Assembly (NCBI GenBank): GCA_937876465.1
Contig: CALEHV010000008.1
Coordinates: 1 to 20,058, forward strand
Length of the DNA stretch: 20,058 bases
Origin: an uncultured Bacillota bacterium
GTDB taxonomy: Bacteria; Bacillota_I; Bacilli_A; RFN20; CAG-826
Direction of reading: 5' to 3'
The position numbers and the translations under genes are program-made. Below the pieces are notes generated by a model. That model had not been told where the DNA came from and searched no databases. It was given only the letters and a program-made list of their open reading frames with translations. Numbering within the stretch: the stretch's first letter is position 1; each line of letters starts with the position of its first letter. Below are positions 1-7,175 of this stretch, in pieces.

Positions 1-14
1 TCACATAGTTAACA

Positions 15-1493
15 TTATCTCATCTCTTCTTCTAAAATTTCTTTAACTTTATCTTCTAGTTCTTTACCCTCCTTCATTAATTCAAATAATTCTGCTGAGG
101 TTTTTCTAAGTTCTTCTTGAATTTCTTCAGGAGTCATCTTATTTGATTCATCAGCACCTACATAACGCCCAGGATTAAGTGAATAATCTTTGGAAATGAT
201 TTCATCAAGAGTTGCTCTCTTGCAGAAACCAGGGACGTCTTCTAAGACACCACCACCAAAGTCTTTATAAGCTTTGACAATTTTTTGAATGTCAGTAGCT
301 TCTAGGACTCTGATTTTTCTACTAATCAATTTTCCCATTGAATCAGCATTTATAAATAAGACATCAGTGTCTGTTTTTGCTTTATTTAATATCCAACATT
401 GAACCGAAATTGAAACGTTAGAGAATAATTTATTTGGCAGAGCCAATATTGCTTCAACTTTTCCGGATTCAATCATTGCTTTTCTTATCTTGTAATCGTC
501 TTGAGCATTGCTTGTTGTAGCACCATTAGGCATAAGAATTGCTGCTTTTCCTCTAGGTGCTAGTTTTGAATACATTAATGAAAGCCAAGCATAGTTGCCA
601 TCTTTATCGTTTGGTCTACCAAATACCCAACGAGGATCTCCTTCCAAAGAAGGCTTCCAGTATTCTTTTAAGTTATATGGTGGATTTGCAATAATAAAAT
701 CTGCTCTAAGTGCTTTATGCAAATCATCAGTAAATGAGTCACCATTCCTTTCGCCTAAATTACCTTCTAGGCCACGTATAGCTAAATTCATTTTAGCCAT
801 TTTCCATGTTCCTGGATTTGATTCTTGCCCGAAAATAGAAATATCATCAACCAAACCTTGATGTTCTTTAACGAATTTAGAACATTGGACAAACATTCCG
901 CCAGAACCACAACAAGGGTCATAAACACGGCCTTTATATGGCTCCAATATATCAACCATTAATTCAACAACAGATTTTGGCGTAAAGAATTCTCCACCCT
1001 TAGTAGGAACATATTTAGCAAATGCACCAACATAATATTCATAAACTTGACCGAAGAAATCTCCATCAGCATCTTCCATATTTAGATTGTTACTAAAGAA
1101 ATCAACTAATTCACCAAGAGCTGTTTTATCTAATTCGCTCTTCGAATATGTCTTAGGAAGGATGCCTTTTAATTGATTATTTGTTCTTTCCAAAACAATA
1201 AAAGCATTATCAATAATTTGTCCTAAATCTTCTTGCTTGGAATGTCTTGAAACTTCTTCCCAGAGAGCTTCATGTGGAACTACGAAAACGTGGTCTGATA
1301 TGTAATAATCTTCATCATCTTCTCTTCCATCACCAGCTTTTTTGAGTTCATTGTATTTTGCTGTATATTTATCGCTGACATACTTAAGAAAAACGAGTCC
1401 AAGAACTACATTTTTGTAATCAGTAGGATCACATTTATCTCTAAGTTTTTCAGCAGCTTTCCATAAAATATCTTCATTAATTATCTGTGACAT
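15..1493 (-). CDS. hsdM: Type I restriction-modification DNA methyltransferase subunit M
   Basis: A 492-aa protein, full length for HsdM (usually about 490-530 aa). Residues 1-150 match the helical HsdM N-terminal domain. The N6-adenine methyltransferase domain follows, with the TPKSVVELM segment (171-179), the S-adenosylmethionine motif DPCCGSGGMF (192-201) and the catalytic motif NPPY (270-273). In the family it methylates adenine at the site chosen by HsdS, in an M2S complex that HsdR joins for cleavage. Start ATG at 1493 is preceded by AAGGGAG. HsdS and HsdR are not in the window; they would lie beyond the left edge, and an ATG overlapping the stop hits an in-frame TGA within five codons, so the next gene is not visible. 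A TATAAT box and a palindromic leader lie upstream. Family assignment is secure; the recognition sequence cannot be known from here. Confidence 0.96.
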   Translation of the reverse strand: MSQIINEDILWKAAEKLRDKCDPTDYKNVVLGLVFLKYVSDKYTAKYNELKKAGDGREDDEDYYISDHVFVVPHEALWEEVSRHSKQEDLGQIIDNAFIVLERTNNQLKGILPKTYSKSELDKTALGELVDFFSNNLNMEDADGDFFGQVYEYYVGAFAKYVPTKGGEFFTPKSVVELMVDILEPYKGRVYDPCCGSGGMFVQCSKFVKEHQGLVDDISIFGQESNPGTWKMAKMNLAIRGLEGNLGERNGDSFTDDLHKALRADFIIANPPYNLKEYWKPSLEGDPRWVFGRPNDKDGNYAWLSLMYSKLAPRGKAAILMPNGATTSNAQDDYKIRKAMIESGKVEAILALPNKLFSNVSISVQCWILNKAKTDTDVLFINADSMGKLISRKIRVLEATDIQKIVKAYKDFGGGVLEDVPGFCKRATLDEIISKDYSLNPGRYVGADESNKMTPEEIQEELRKTSAELFELMKEGKELEDKVKEILEEEMR

Positions 1494-1512
1494 ATTAGCA
1501 ATCTCCCTTGCC

Positions 1513-1531
1513 CTAAAAAACCGTTTATTAG
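1513..1531 (-). promoter_or_regulatory. Palindromic operator-like site in hsdM leader
   Basis: On the plus strand this reads CTAAAAAACCGTTTATTAG, a near-perfect dyad: CTAA-n-AAAC, one central base, GTTT-n-TTAG. It lies between a TATAAT box at 1551-1556 and the ribosome binding site, where a bound repressor would block transcription. A 17/19 match occurs in the same place before the 321-aa gene (18879-18897). Confidence 0.5.
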
Positions 1532-1550
1532 TTTATCACATGAAGAAAGA

Positions 1551-1556
1551 ATTATA
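1551..1556 (-). promoter_or_regulatory. Probable -10 box of hsdM promoter
   Basis: A perfect TATAAT on the minus strand, about 58 nt upstream of the hsdM start. No good TTGACA-like -35 is seen at 16-18 nt spacing, so the call rests on the -10 alone. Confidence 0.4.
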
Positions 1557-1881
1557 AATCCTTTCTGGCGTGTAAACTTAAGAAACAATAATTAAAACTT
1601 GCCCACTTGGGCCATTGAAATCAGATAAAAGTTTGTGATAAATTATTCCCGCTGTTCAATTAGATCTGTAGTTACATTTCTTTGGAAACAAGCACGTCCT
1701 TTTGGAAAGAGAGCCAGACTCACGGCTCTTTTTGTTTCTGGTTTTCAAAATTTCAAAATATTTTCTCAAACTGTAAAAATTGAGCCTCGCGTATTTCTGA
1801 GGTGGGGCCAACGGTACTGTGAGCAAAAGAAAAGAACCGATACCGGGGGGGCGGTCATCGATTCATTTTTTATTAATATAA
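1557..1881. other. Gene-free stretch between hsdM and the terminase-like cassette, partly GC-rich
   Basis: No convincing gene on either strand; a plus-strand open frame of 89 codons here has no ribosome binding site and no recognisable product. The stretch holds a short dyad GCCCA/TGGGC (1601-1612), a terminator-like hairpin (1710-1733), and a segment around 1784-1856 clearly richer in G+C than its surroundings, ending in a run of seven G (about 1846-1852). It may be the border between the hsd locus and the inserted element, or the remnant of a lost gene. Confidence 0.45.
1710..1733 (+). terminator. Rho-independent terminator-like hairpin on plus strand
   Basis: AGAGCC (1710-1715), an 8-nt loop, GGCTCT (1724-1729), then TTTT. 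The T-run supports plus-strand termination, yet both flanking genes run on the minus strand, so no plus-strand gene is seen to use it. On the minus strand the trailing T-run is poor. Confidence 0.5.
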
Positions 1882-2388
1882 TTAATAAAGTCCTAGCTCT
1901 TTAATTTGTTTTTCTCGAGCATCAGCTAGTTCTAATAACTCTTTTCTTTCTTTAGGATCATCAATACATAGCTTTATTGAATCTCTAAATTCTTCAATGC
2001 TATACCAGAAGGGTTCGTCATCTTTGCCAAACCAATCGACGTACCAATAAACGTCATGGTCAATATCACCAAAGATTTCATATTCGATTTTGAAGAAATT
2101 ACTACGATTTTTCTTTTTAAGAAACTCTTTTAGAATTTTAGTTGGAATAATTTCGTGTCTAATATTGAAACTTCTATCCAAATATAGAATTGCACTTATA
2201 TCTTTATTGATAAATGTATGATTCAAATGCATGCCTTCATGTTTGCCAAATCGACCATAGACAGGTTCTCCATCTTTATGAACAGTTAGAGCAGACCATC
2301 TAAGGCTTTTATATTTCTCTGCTAGTTCAGCCATCTTAACAAAGCCCTTAACAGACTTTTTATATTCTTTTTTAAATGATGTTTCCAT
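1882..2388 (-). CDS. Hypothetical protein, coupled to the terminase-like gene
   Basis: A 168-aa protein that I do not recognise. It is hydrophilic, with no signal peptide or membrane segment. The N-terminal 40 residues are rich in Lys and look helical; the middle is aromatic (a YWYVDWFG stretch near residues 114-121) and likely beta-rich; the C-terminus is charged and helical. The ATG overlaps the stop of the upstream small-terminase-like gene by one base (TAATG), which suggests translational coupling and a shared role in the same mobile cassette. No catalytic motif is visible. An element-specific accessory protein is the most that can be said. Confidence 0.7.
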   Translation of the reverse strand: METSFKKEYKKSVKGFVKMAELAEKYKSLRWSALTVHKDGEPVYGRFGKHEGMHLNHTFINKDISAILYLDRSFNIRHEIIPTKILKEFLKKKNRSNFFKIEYEIFGDIDHDVYWYVDWFGKDDEPFWYSIEEFRDSIKLCIDDPKERKELLELADAREKQIKELGLY

Positions 2389-2954
2389 TATTTGTTTCCC
2401 TTCTTGGCTTCCTTAATTTGAGAAGCCTTTTTCTTAATCTTGTCATAACGAGCTTGTCTGATGATTTCATTAGCTTCAGTAAGTTCGTCATCATTAATAT
2501 CCATCCATAGCTCTGGCTGGGCCTTATTTTCCATGATCTCTAATTCTTCTTTTCTTGGATGGAATTCTCTACCGAATTTAACAGTAAGGAGATATTTAAT
2601 TGCATCTACATCTGGAGGAAATTCTTTCTCCACCTCTTGAACCGCTTGATAATCTCTGCCACCGCCATCTCTTTTCATAGATCTAACTTTCGTTGTTGAG
2701 ATATATCCAACAGCTCTCTTTTTAAGAGCAGACATCACATCTGCTTTTAGAAGTTCATCCCCATACGCTAGAGCATCACGTATTTCCTTATGTTTGTTTT
2801 TAAGTGTAATGAATGTTTGTTCTGAAATGCCTAAATCAGAAGCCATTCTTTTTTGTGAATAAAAATTAGAGCTAGCGCCCCTCAGATATGAAATCTTGGT
2901 ATTTAATAGCCCTTCCTTTTTCCATTTGATGAATGTGTCTTCATTGCGTCTCAC
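2388..2954 (-). CDS. Phage terminase small subunit-like HTH protein (orphan)
   Basis: 188 aa. Residues 30-60 form a helix-turn-helix with the SQKRMASDLGISEQTF pattern seen in DNA-binding domains of small terminases of Bacillota phages. It is followed by a family-typical helix (LKADVMSALKKRAVGY) and the PPDVDAIKYLL segment that in relatives reads PPD...FWLKNR. In phages the small subunit recognises pac or cos sites and loads the large ATPase/nuclease. No large subunit, portal or capsid gene is in the window, so it is an orphan, as in phage satellites. The start is GTG at 2954, because a TAG lies just upstream in frame; its ribosome binding site is weak. Alternative: a transposase-like or regulatory HTH protein of the same superfamily. 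Confidence 0.6.
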   Translation of the reverse strand: MRRNEDTFIKWKKEGLLNTKISYLRGASSNFYSQKRMASDLGISEQTFITLKNKHKEIRDALAYGDELLKADVMSALKKRAVGYISTTKVRSMKRDGGGRDYQAVQEVEKEFPPDVDAIKYLLTVKFGREFHPRKEELEIMENKAQPELWMDINDDELTEANEIIRQARYDKIKKKASQIKEAKKGNK

Positions 2955-3232
2955 TTTCTATTTACACTTTCCAAAGCCCTTAGTGATTCAAATTGTTAAA
3001 ACACTATGACCCGCTTAGATATTAGCAAATCTAAAAGTCTCTGCCTACGTGCCTAGTGTACACTTCGTACTTTGTACGCATTCATTTTGAAACAATAACT
3101 AATAGCAACAAACAATAATCAAAATATAATCAATCAGTAATCGAATATATATCCATACTTCCACTCACATATATTATCGGAACATTAAACATTGCTATTA
3201 AATTTCTATGAATATTTTTAACAAGAATAATT
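2955..3232. other. Gene-free region with several small palindromes
   Basis: No gene is seen on either strand. Three dyads lie close together: TTAGAT...ATCTAA (3015-3034), a perfect 10-bp palindrome AGTGTACACT (3055-3064) and CGTAC-TTT-GTACG (3066-3078). The rest is AT-rich, without clear promoters. The dyads could be operators, or sites used by the element's recombinase or terminase. Confidence 0.4.
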
Positions 3233-3268
3233 AAAAAAAACCTCTCTAACTCATCTGAATCAGGGAGG
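3233..3268 (-). terminator. Rho-independent terminator of the repressor gene
   Basis: On the minus strand CCTCCCT pairs with AGAGAGG (one mismatch). The stem continues through CTGATTC/GAGTTAG with two wobble pairs to a 4-nt loop, and is followed by eight T. It begins about 10 nt after the stop codon of the repressor at 3278. Confidence 0.85.
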
Positions 3269-3277
3269 CTTCATAAC

Positions 3278-4057
3278 TTAATAATCAATAATGACTTTTC
3301 TAACAATGGCTCTAAGATGCCTTCTTAAGTTTGGATAATATCTTCTTTGTTTTCTTCTTAACACTGGAGAATAGTACTCAATGTAAAGGTCTTTGTGTTC
3401 GGCATCCAATTGTGATTCTTCTCCTTGAATATCAGTAGCAACAAGTTTAGTAAAAAATTCGCAGACAGCTACTCTAAGTTTTTTATCTTCTCCTTTATAT
3501 TCATAGTCTTCATTAAGCAAGACGTAGCTAAGTTTTCTAGGATCTAATTTATTTACACAATGTTCTACGTTTTCTACTATTACGAGTGCTCCTGCTGGCG
3601 CATTTAGAATTTCGTTATATTCAGTTAGTCTGATTGCAAAAAGATTCGTTCTTTCGCTGTTTCTAATATTGTTTTTGAAGTCATATTGTTCTGATTTGAA
3701 GGTTTTAGTTTCTTTATCATCAATTGTACTTCTTTTGTTTTGATACATTTTATAGGCTTTTCCTTTAATCTCGATAGGCGTAATTTCTTGTCTCCAAACA
3801 TCTATTTCACTAACGATCTCCGCACCAGAAAAGGTATCGATTCCTGTTAACGTATCCATCGAAACGTTTAAACCACTAGCAATTTTATAAGCTGTTTCAA
3901 ATGGAGGAATACGTTTTCCTTTTGCGTACATTGAAATAGTGTTTTGATGAACCCCTATCAATTCTGCTAGTTCTTTCTCAGACATGTTTCTTTTTTTAAG
4001 TAAATCTTTTAGATTTCTACTAAATATCACGTCTAAGTTTGGTAATGAATAGCTCAT
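3278..4057 (-). CDS. XRE-family repressor with LexA-like C-terminal region
   Basis: 259 aa. Residues 9-65 are a classical XRE/Cro HTH (LAELIGVHQNTISMYAKGKR). Residues about 140-260 resemble the LexA/CI-type C-terminal fold: the stretch LNAPAGALVIVE matches the region after the S24 nucleophile. The usual G-D-S-M is replaced by Y-N-E-I, so self-cleavage by the Ser/Lys dyad looks lost. It sits alone, facing the plus-strand XRE-integrase operon across a 239-bp region, the lysogeny-switch layout of temperate elements. It probably represses that operon. GGAGGG precedes the ATG. The C-terminal assignment is weaker than the HTH. Confidence 0.8.
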   Translation of the reverse strand: MSYSLPNLDVIFSRNLKDLLKKRNMSEKELAELIGVHQNTISMYAKGKRIPPFETAYKIASGLNVSMDTLTGIDTFSGAEIVSEIDVWRQEITPIEIKGKAYKMYQNKRSTIDDKETKTFKSEQYDFKNNIRNSERTNLFAIRLTEYNEILNAPAGALVIVENVEHCVNKLDPRKLSYVLLNEDYEYKGEDKKLRVAVCEFFTKLVATDIQGEESQLDAEHKDLYIEYYSPVLRRKQRRYYPNLRRHLRAIVRKVIIDY

Positions 4058-4296
4058 GATTAAACCCTCCGAATAAGTTTTTTTGTTATTTTTTCATAAA
4101 TATTCTACTACAAAATCACTGTTTTTGTTATTTTTGTTAGTTCCGAGCAATTTATTCCGAGCTAAATTTTATAACATTTGAACACAAAATTGAGTGATTT
4201 TTAGCAAGATTTTTTCTGACTTAAAGGTGACGCTAAAATGCATGTTATTCTAATCTCGCAACCAAGTTAAACTGCGGTTTGTAGAAAGGAGAAAAT
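4058..4296. promoter_or_regulatory. Divergent promoter/operator region of the element switch
   Basis: It lies between the leftward repressor and the rightward XRE-integrase operon. Repeats seen: a 9-bp inverted pair AAAATCACT (4112-4120) and AGTGATTTT (4193-4201), and a direct repeat TTCCGAGC at 4141-4148 and 4155-4162, 14 bp apart. Several TTGTTA/TTTTTGTTA runs also occur near 4080-4140. These are likely repressor binding sites. Strong ribosome binding sites lie at both ends (GGAGGG leftward, AAAGGAG rightward). No consensus -35/-10 pair stands out. Confidence 0.6.
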
Positions 4297-4563
4297 ATGC
4301 GCTTATATCTATTAGAACTAAGACATCAAAAAGGATATTCAATGCGTAAGCTTGCTAGAGAAACAAATATGTCCTATCAGCATTATGTCAGACTAGAAAC
4401 CGGAAGAATTGGCGAAAGAGTTGGATTAATAACAATGGGCCGTATTGCAAAGGCTCTTGGAGTTAGTTTAGATACAATTTATCCGCTCGAAGAAGAATAT
4501 GTTGAATCTCTTATCAAAGACAAAGAATTAAAAGAAGTTAATAACTCAGGAAAGGAGGAATAA
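4297..4563 (+). CDS. XRE-family HTH regulator, first of two tandem paralogues
   Basis: 88 aa, almost entirely an XRE HTH domain (residues 3-60; LARETNMSYQHYVRLETGR is the recognition region), with a short acidic-basic tail. AAAGGAG lies 6 nt before the ATG. It opens the plus-strand operon that runs to the serine recombinase and lies 3 nt ahead of a paralogue. The two share YLLE-R, QHY-R-E-G, IAKAL and LESL signatures. By position it is a Cro-like or activator partner of the repressor at 3278. Direct target unknown. Confidence 0.82.
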   Translation: MRLYLLELRHQKGYSMRKLARETNMSYQHYVRLETGRIGERVGLITMGRIAKALGVSLDTIYPLEEEYVESLIKDKELKEVNNSGKEE

Positions 4564-4566
4564 GGA

Positions 4567-4812
4567 ATGGAGTATCGCCAATACCTACTAGAAAGAAGAT
4601 TGAAATTAGATCTCTCAATAAACATGTTGTGCAAAATGACTGAAAGTTCAAGACAGCACTACTATAGAGTTGAAAGAGGCATCTCAACAACAAAGTTGAC
4701 ATTCGTCTATATGTGTAAAATTGCGAAAGCATTAGATTTCACATTAGAGGAAATGTTTCACTATGAAACGATGTATCTAGAATCCTTAAAACTTAAAGAT
4801 GAATCAAATTAA
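4567..4812 (+). CDS. XRE-like HTH regulator, second tandem paralogue
   Basis: 81 aa, a divergent XRE domain similar over its length to the preceding 88-aa protein (shared QHY-R-E-G, IAKAL, YLESL). AAGGAGG precedes the start. Its last 14 nt overlap the integrase start at 4799, so translation of the integrase is probably coupled to it. This fits a role in control of integration or excision, perhaps as a directionality or dosage regulator. The HTH turn (MTESSRQHYYRVERG) is less canonical, and DNA binding is inferred. Confidence 0.75.
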   Translation: MEYRQYLLERRLKLDLSINMLCKMTESSRQHYYRVERGISTTKLTFVYMCKIAKALDFTLEEMFHYETMYLESLKLKDESN

Positions 4813-5719
4813 TTGGAAGGATGAAATAAACCGCTACATACAGACGTTAGATCGTAAGCCAATTACTAGAGATTCATATAATAGGATTCTCAATTCGTTC
4901 TATGAATACCTTATTAGCACTTCAAAACTTACACCAAGTAAAGAAGACATTATTGTTTATAAGGAATATCTAAAAGAACATGTTGGCTCAGCAACTGTTC
5001 AAAAGGTAATGGTTGTTCTAAGAGGATTCTTCATTGATCTGGCCAGTAACGGAATTTATCCAAACATTATGCTTGGAATCCGTGGTGAAAAGATTAACAG
5101 GAATTTCAAAAGAAGCGCTCTAACAATCGAAGAAGTATCTAAGCTTCTGAAGAAAGCCAAGAAACTTGCCACCACCCTAGAAGGCAAAAGAAACTATGCA
5201 ATAGTGTCATTAATTGCTACCGCTGGCCTTAGAACTATTGAGGTTGAAAGAGCTAATAAAAATGACTTCTCATCTAAAGGAGACGTACACATCCTATTCA
5301 TCCAAGGCAAAGGAAGAGATGATAAATCAGACTATGCCAAAATCTCAAATGAGGTTTACTCCATTATCGAAGATTACATATTCGCAAGAAACGATAATGA
5401 AGAAGCTCTGTTTGTGACTCATAGTAGAAACACAAAACCTAGCAGATTAACTACTAAAAACATTCGTGGAATCGTCAAAGAACTTCTTAGAAGAATCGGA
5501 ATTGATGATCCACATTACTCAGCACATTCATTAAGACATTCATTAGCTACAAACCTGATTAAAAACGGAATGAGCATTAATGAGGCTCAATTGTTGCTCA
5601 GACATAAAGATATCTCCACCACAATGTTTTATGTCCATAGCATCGATAGAGAATCAAATAATGGTGAATTAATAATGTCAGACATTCTATTTGGAGGCAA
5701 AAACAATGGAAAACAATAA
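4799..5719 (+). CDS. Tyrosine recombinase / integrase
   Basis: 306 aa. Residues 1-98 form the SAM-like core-binding domain and 105-295 the catalytic domain. The expected catalytic set is present: Arg145 (AGLRTIEV), Lys171 (QGKGR), His243-x-x-Arg246 (HSLRH), His269 (LLRHK) and nucleophile Tyr278 (TMFYVH). It should catalyse site-specific strand exchange at att sites of the element. It is of XerC/D-like size and lacks the long arm-binding domain of lambda-type integrases. It overlaps both neighbours (14 nt each), so expression is tied to the XRE regulators and the excisionase-like gene. No att site could be assigned with confidence. Confidence 0.93.
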   Translation: MNQINWKDEINRYIQTLDRKPITRDSYNRILNSFYEYLISTSKLTPSKEDIIVYKEYLKEHVGSATVQKVMVVLRGFFIDLASNGIYPNIMLGIRGEKINRNFKRSALTIEEVSKLLKKAKKLATTLEGKRNYAIVSLIATAGLRTIEVERANKNDFSSKGDVHILFIQGKGRDDKSDYAKISNEVYSIIEDYIFARNDNEEALFVTHSRNTKPSRLTTKNIRGIVKELLRRIGIDDPHYSAHSLRHSLATNLIKNGMSINEAQLLLRHKDISTTMFYVHSIDRESNNGELIMSDILFGGKNNGKQ

Positions 5720-5885
5720 CAACATCATCTACAGCGTTAATGATGTAATGGAAATCCTACAATTGGCTAGAGCCACCATCCTTAATTTTATTAAGAAGGG
5801 TGAACTTAAAGCTGCATATCTAGGTAACCAATACAGAATTCGTAAAGAAGATTTAGATTCCTTCATTGAAGCAAAAAGCAAATAA
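5706..5885 (+). CDS. Excisionase/MerR-type HTH protein
   Basis: 59 aa. The sequence (YSVNDVMEILQLARATILNFIKKG, split at the turn, then LGNQYRIRKEDLDSFI) is the winged-helix 'excisionase family' domain also found in phage Xis proteins. I chose ATG 5706 over an upstream in-frame TTG at 5691, because GGAGG (5693-5697) is correctly spaced for 5706 and would lie inside the coding region otherwise. It overlaps the integrase end by 14 nt. The likely role is bending DNA at att sites to steer the neighbouring integrase toward excision, or local regulation. Confidence 0.82.
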   Translation: MENNNNIIYSVNDVMEILQLARATILNFIKKGELKAAYLGNQYRIRKEDLDSFIEAKSK

Positions 5886-5974
5886 CTTTGAAGGAAGGGA
5901 TTTAGGGATAGAAGAGATATATCATGATTTCTGAAAATTATGATGAAAGATAAAAGGGATAGAGGTGATTAATA

Positions 5975-6364
5975 ATGGATAAAAATGAAAAGATAAATTT
6001 ACCTGATAAAACTATTGATATAGAAGCTTCAATTGAAGAAGTTCCTTATAAGCTTTGCTATTGGTGTAAATACATCATTAGAAACGGTTTAATCTCTGCA
6101 ACAGAATTAGATCTACCATTATTTAATGACTTTCTTGGAAAAATTGAAGGATGTTCAGATGAGCATGCTGTTCAAAAGGTAATGCGTTATAACGTCTCTA
6201 ACATAAGACGTATTAATTGGAAGGATGGAAAATCCAAACCAGTTTCATCTAGATTTCATTACTTCAAATCCTGCATCATCAAAGGCCTTAAAAGCCAAAA
6301 TGTTGATGAAGCTTTTATCTCTTCTATTACCTCATATTCAGAAGATGATGAATTACCATTTTAG
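5975..6364 (+). CDS. Unknown element protein with SSB-like acidic tail
   Basis: 129 aa, preceded by an AGAGGTG ribosome binding site. The body (residues 20-115) is probably helical, with a YWCKY segment near 29-33; I do not recognise it. The last residues, SEDDELPF, match the conserved acidic tip of bacterial single-stranded DNA-binding protein (DDDIPF/DDDLPF), which docks onto RecA-pathway and replication proteins. The protein is not an OB-fold SSB by sequence. The tail suggests, without proving, that it recruits or competes for host SSB-interacting enzymes during element transfer or replication. An 89-nt gap separates it from the excisionase-like gene. Confidence 0.72.
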   Translation: MDKNEKINLPDKTIDIEASIEEVPYKLCYWCKYIIRNGLISATELDLPLFNDFLGKIEGCSDEHAVQKVMRYNVSNIRRINWKDGKSKPVSSRFHYFKSCIIKGLKSQNVDEAFISSITSYSEDDELPF

Positions 6365-6393
6365 CACTCAAAATATAATGCCTTATTAACTTG

Positions 6394-6441
6394 CTATATC
6401 TTTGATATAGAGGGAATATGTCAGTGACCAAAAGGAGGTCA
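6394..6441 (+). promoter_or_regulatory. Two hairpins in the leader of the coiled-coil gene, one holding the ribosome binding site
   Basis: First dyad: CTATATC-TTT-GATATAG (6394-6410), perfect. Second: TGACC (6425-6429) pairs with GGTCA (6437-6441), and the Shine-Dalgarno AAGGAGG lies in its loop and 3' arm. The second hairpin could dampen translation of the gene at 6447. Confidence 0.4.
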
Positions 6442-6446
6442 TTGAT

Positions 6447-6710
6447 ATGGCAACATATACCAAAACACAATTCAAAAAGAGGATTGAGGAACTTAAAGAA
6501 AGGCTAAGTTCTATTAGACTTGAGTTCGAAGATCTTCAAAGCGATTTAGAATCTGAAAGTTGTGATATTGAACCTTATGAAAATAAGGATGAACTAACAG
6601 AGCTCCAAGAACAACGTCAAGAATGGCTAGATAACACCGCTTCCACTATTGAGGAAACTGTAAATTCTCTTCAAGAAGCTGAAGATAATCTAGACAACAT
6701 TGAAGAATAA
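6447..6710 (+). CDS. Small coiled-coil protein
   Basis: 87 aa, almost wholly predicted helical and very acidic. Heptad-like Leu/Ile spacing spans residues 9-50 and 62-87 (IEELKERLSSIRLEFEDL; STIEETVNSLQEAEDNL). AAAGGAGG precedes the ATG. No enzymatic motif or membrane segment is present. Proteins of this type are common in integrative elements, but the function is unknown. It is followed after 9 nt by a conserved element protein on the same strand. A dimerising adaptor or DNA-mimic role is only speculation. Confidence 0.7.
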   Translation: MATYTKTQFKKRIEELKERLSSIRLEFEDLQSDLESESCDIEPYENKDELTELQEQRQEWLDNTASTIEETVNSLQEAEDNLDNIEE

Positions 6711-6719
6711 GGTGGCACC

Positions 6720-7175
6720 ATGGAAAGAAAATTATCAATTCGAGAATGGTCCATCAACTTCATGATGGAACAATATTCAGATTCATCAATCAAAACCCAG
6801 ATTAAGGCCGGCTGGTGGGATTGGTTCTGCAAAGACACTTCCCTTAGAGCCAAGACCTATAAGATGGGTGCAATCATTATAAAGATTAATGGGAAGGGAA
6901 AGGTTGACCTAGATAAAAACTATGTCTGGTTCAAGAATAACTGCCCTCTCAACGGACCTTTATATGATGACTTCAGATTCGCAGATCTAGAAGATGGCGA
7001 GGTTCAATTCACAGTTCAATTAGGATGCTGTTGGAATAACAAGAAATACGCTGTCTTTGGAAGAAGATCTAAAGGATCACAATTTAGCCAAGAACCACTA
7101 TTTGAATGTAACACTATCAAACAGTTGGTTGATTGGTTCAATACGCCATGGGAGGAGGAAAAAGATGGCAGATAA
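6720..7175 (+). CDS. Conserved integrative-element protein of unknown function
   Basis: 151 aa. The pattern WSINFMMEQY, AGWWDWFCKD, YVWFKNNCPLNGPLYDD and VQFTVQLGCCWNNKKY resembles a family I associate with prophages and conjugative/integrative elements of Bacillota; its function is not known to me. Several Cys and many Trp/aromatic residues suggest a compact, possibly metal- or nucleic-acid-binding fold, but no catalytic signature is clear. AAGGTGG lies before the ATG. Its stop overlaps the start of the next small gene by 11 nt, consistent with operon translation. Confidence 0.72.
   Translation: MERKLSIREWSINFMMEQYSDSSIKTQIKAGWWDWFCKDTSLRAKTYKMGAIIIKINGKGKVDLDKNYVWFKNNCPLNGPLYDDFRFADLEDGEVQFTVQLGCCWNNKKYAVFGRRSKGSQFSQEPLFECNTIKQLVDWFNTPWEEEKDGR

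Noticed and set aside
1635..1904. Open frame of 89 codons on the plus strand
   Set aside because: No ribosome binding site, crosses a terminator hairpin and the end of a minus-strand gene, and the product resembles nothing known.
7057..7164. Upstream extension of the 57-aa gene in the same frame
   Set aside because: It lies inside the preceding gene in another frame, while GGGAGGAGG directly precedes ATG 7165.
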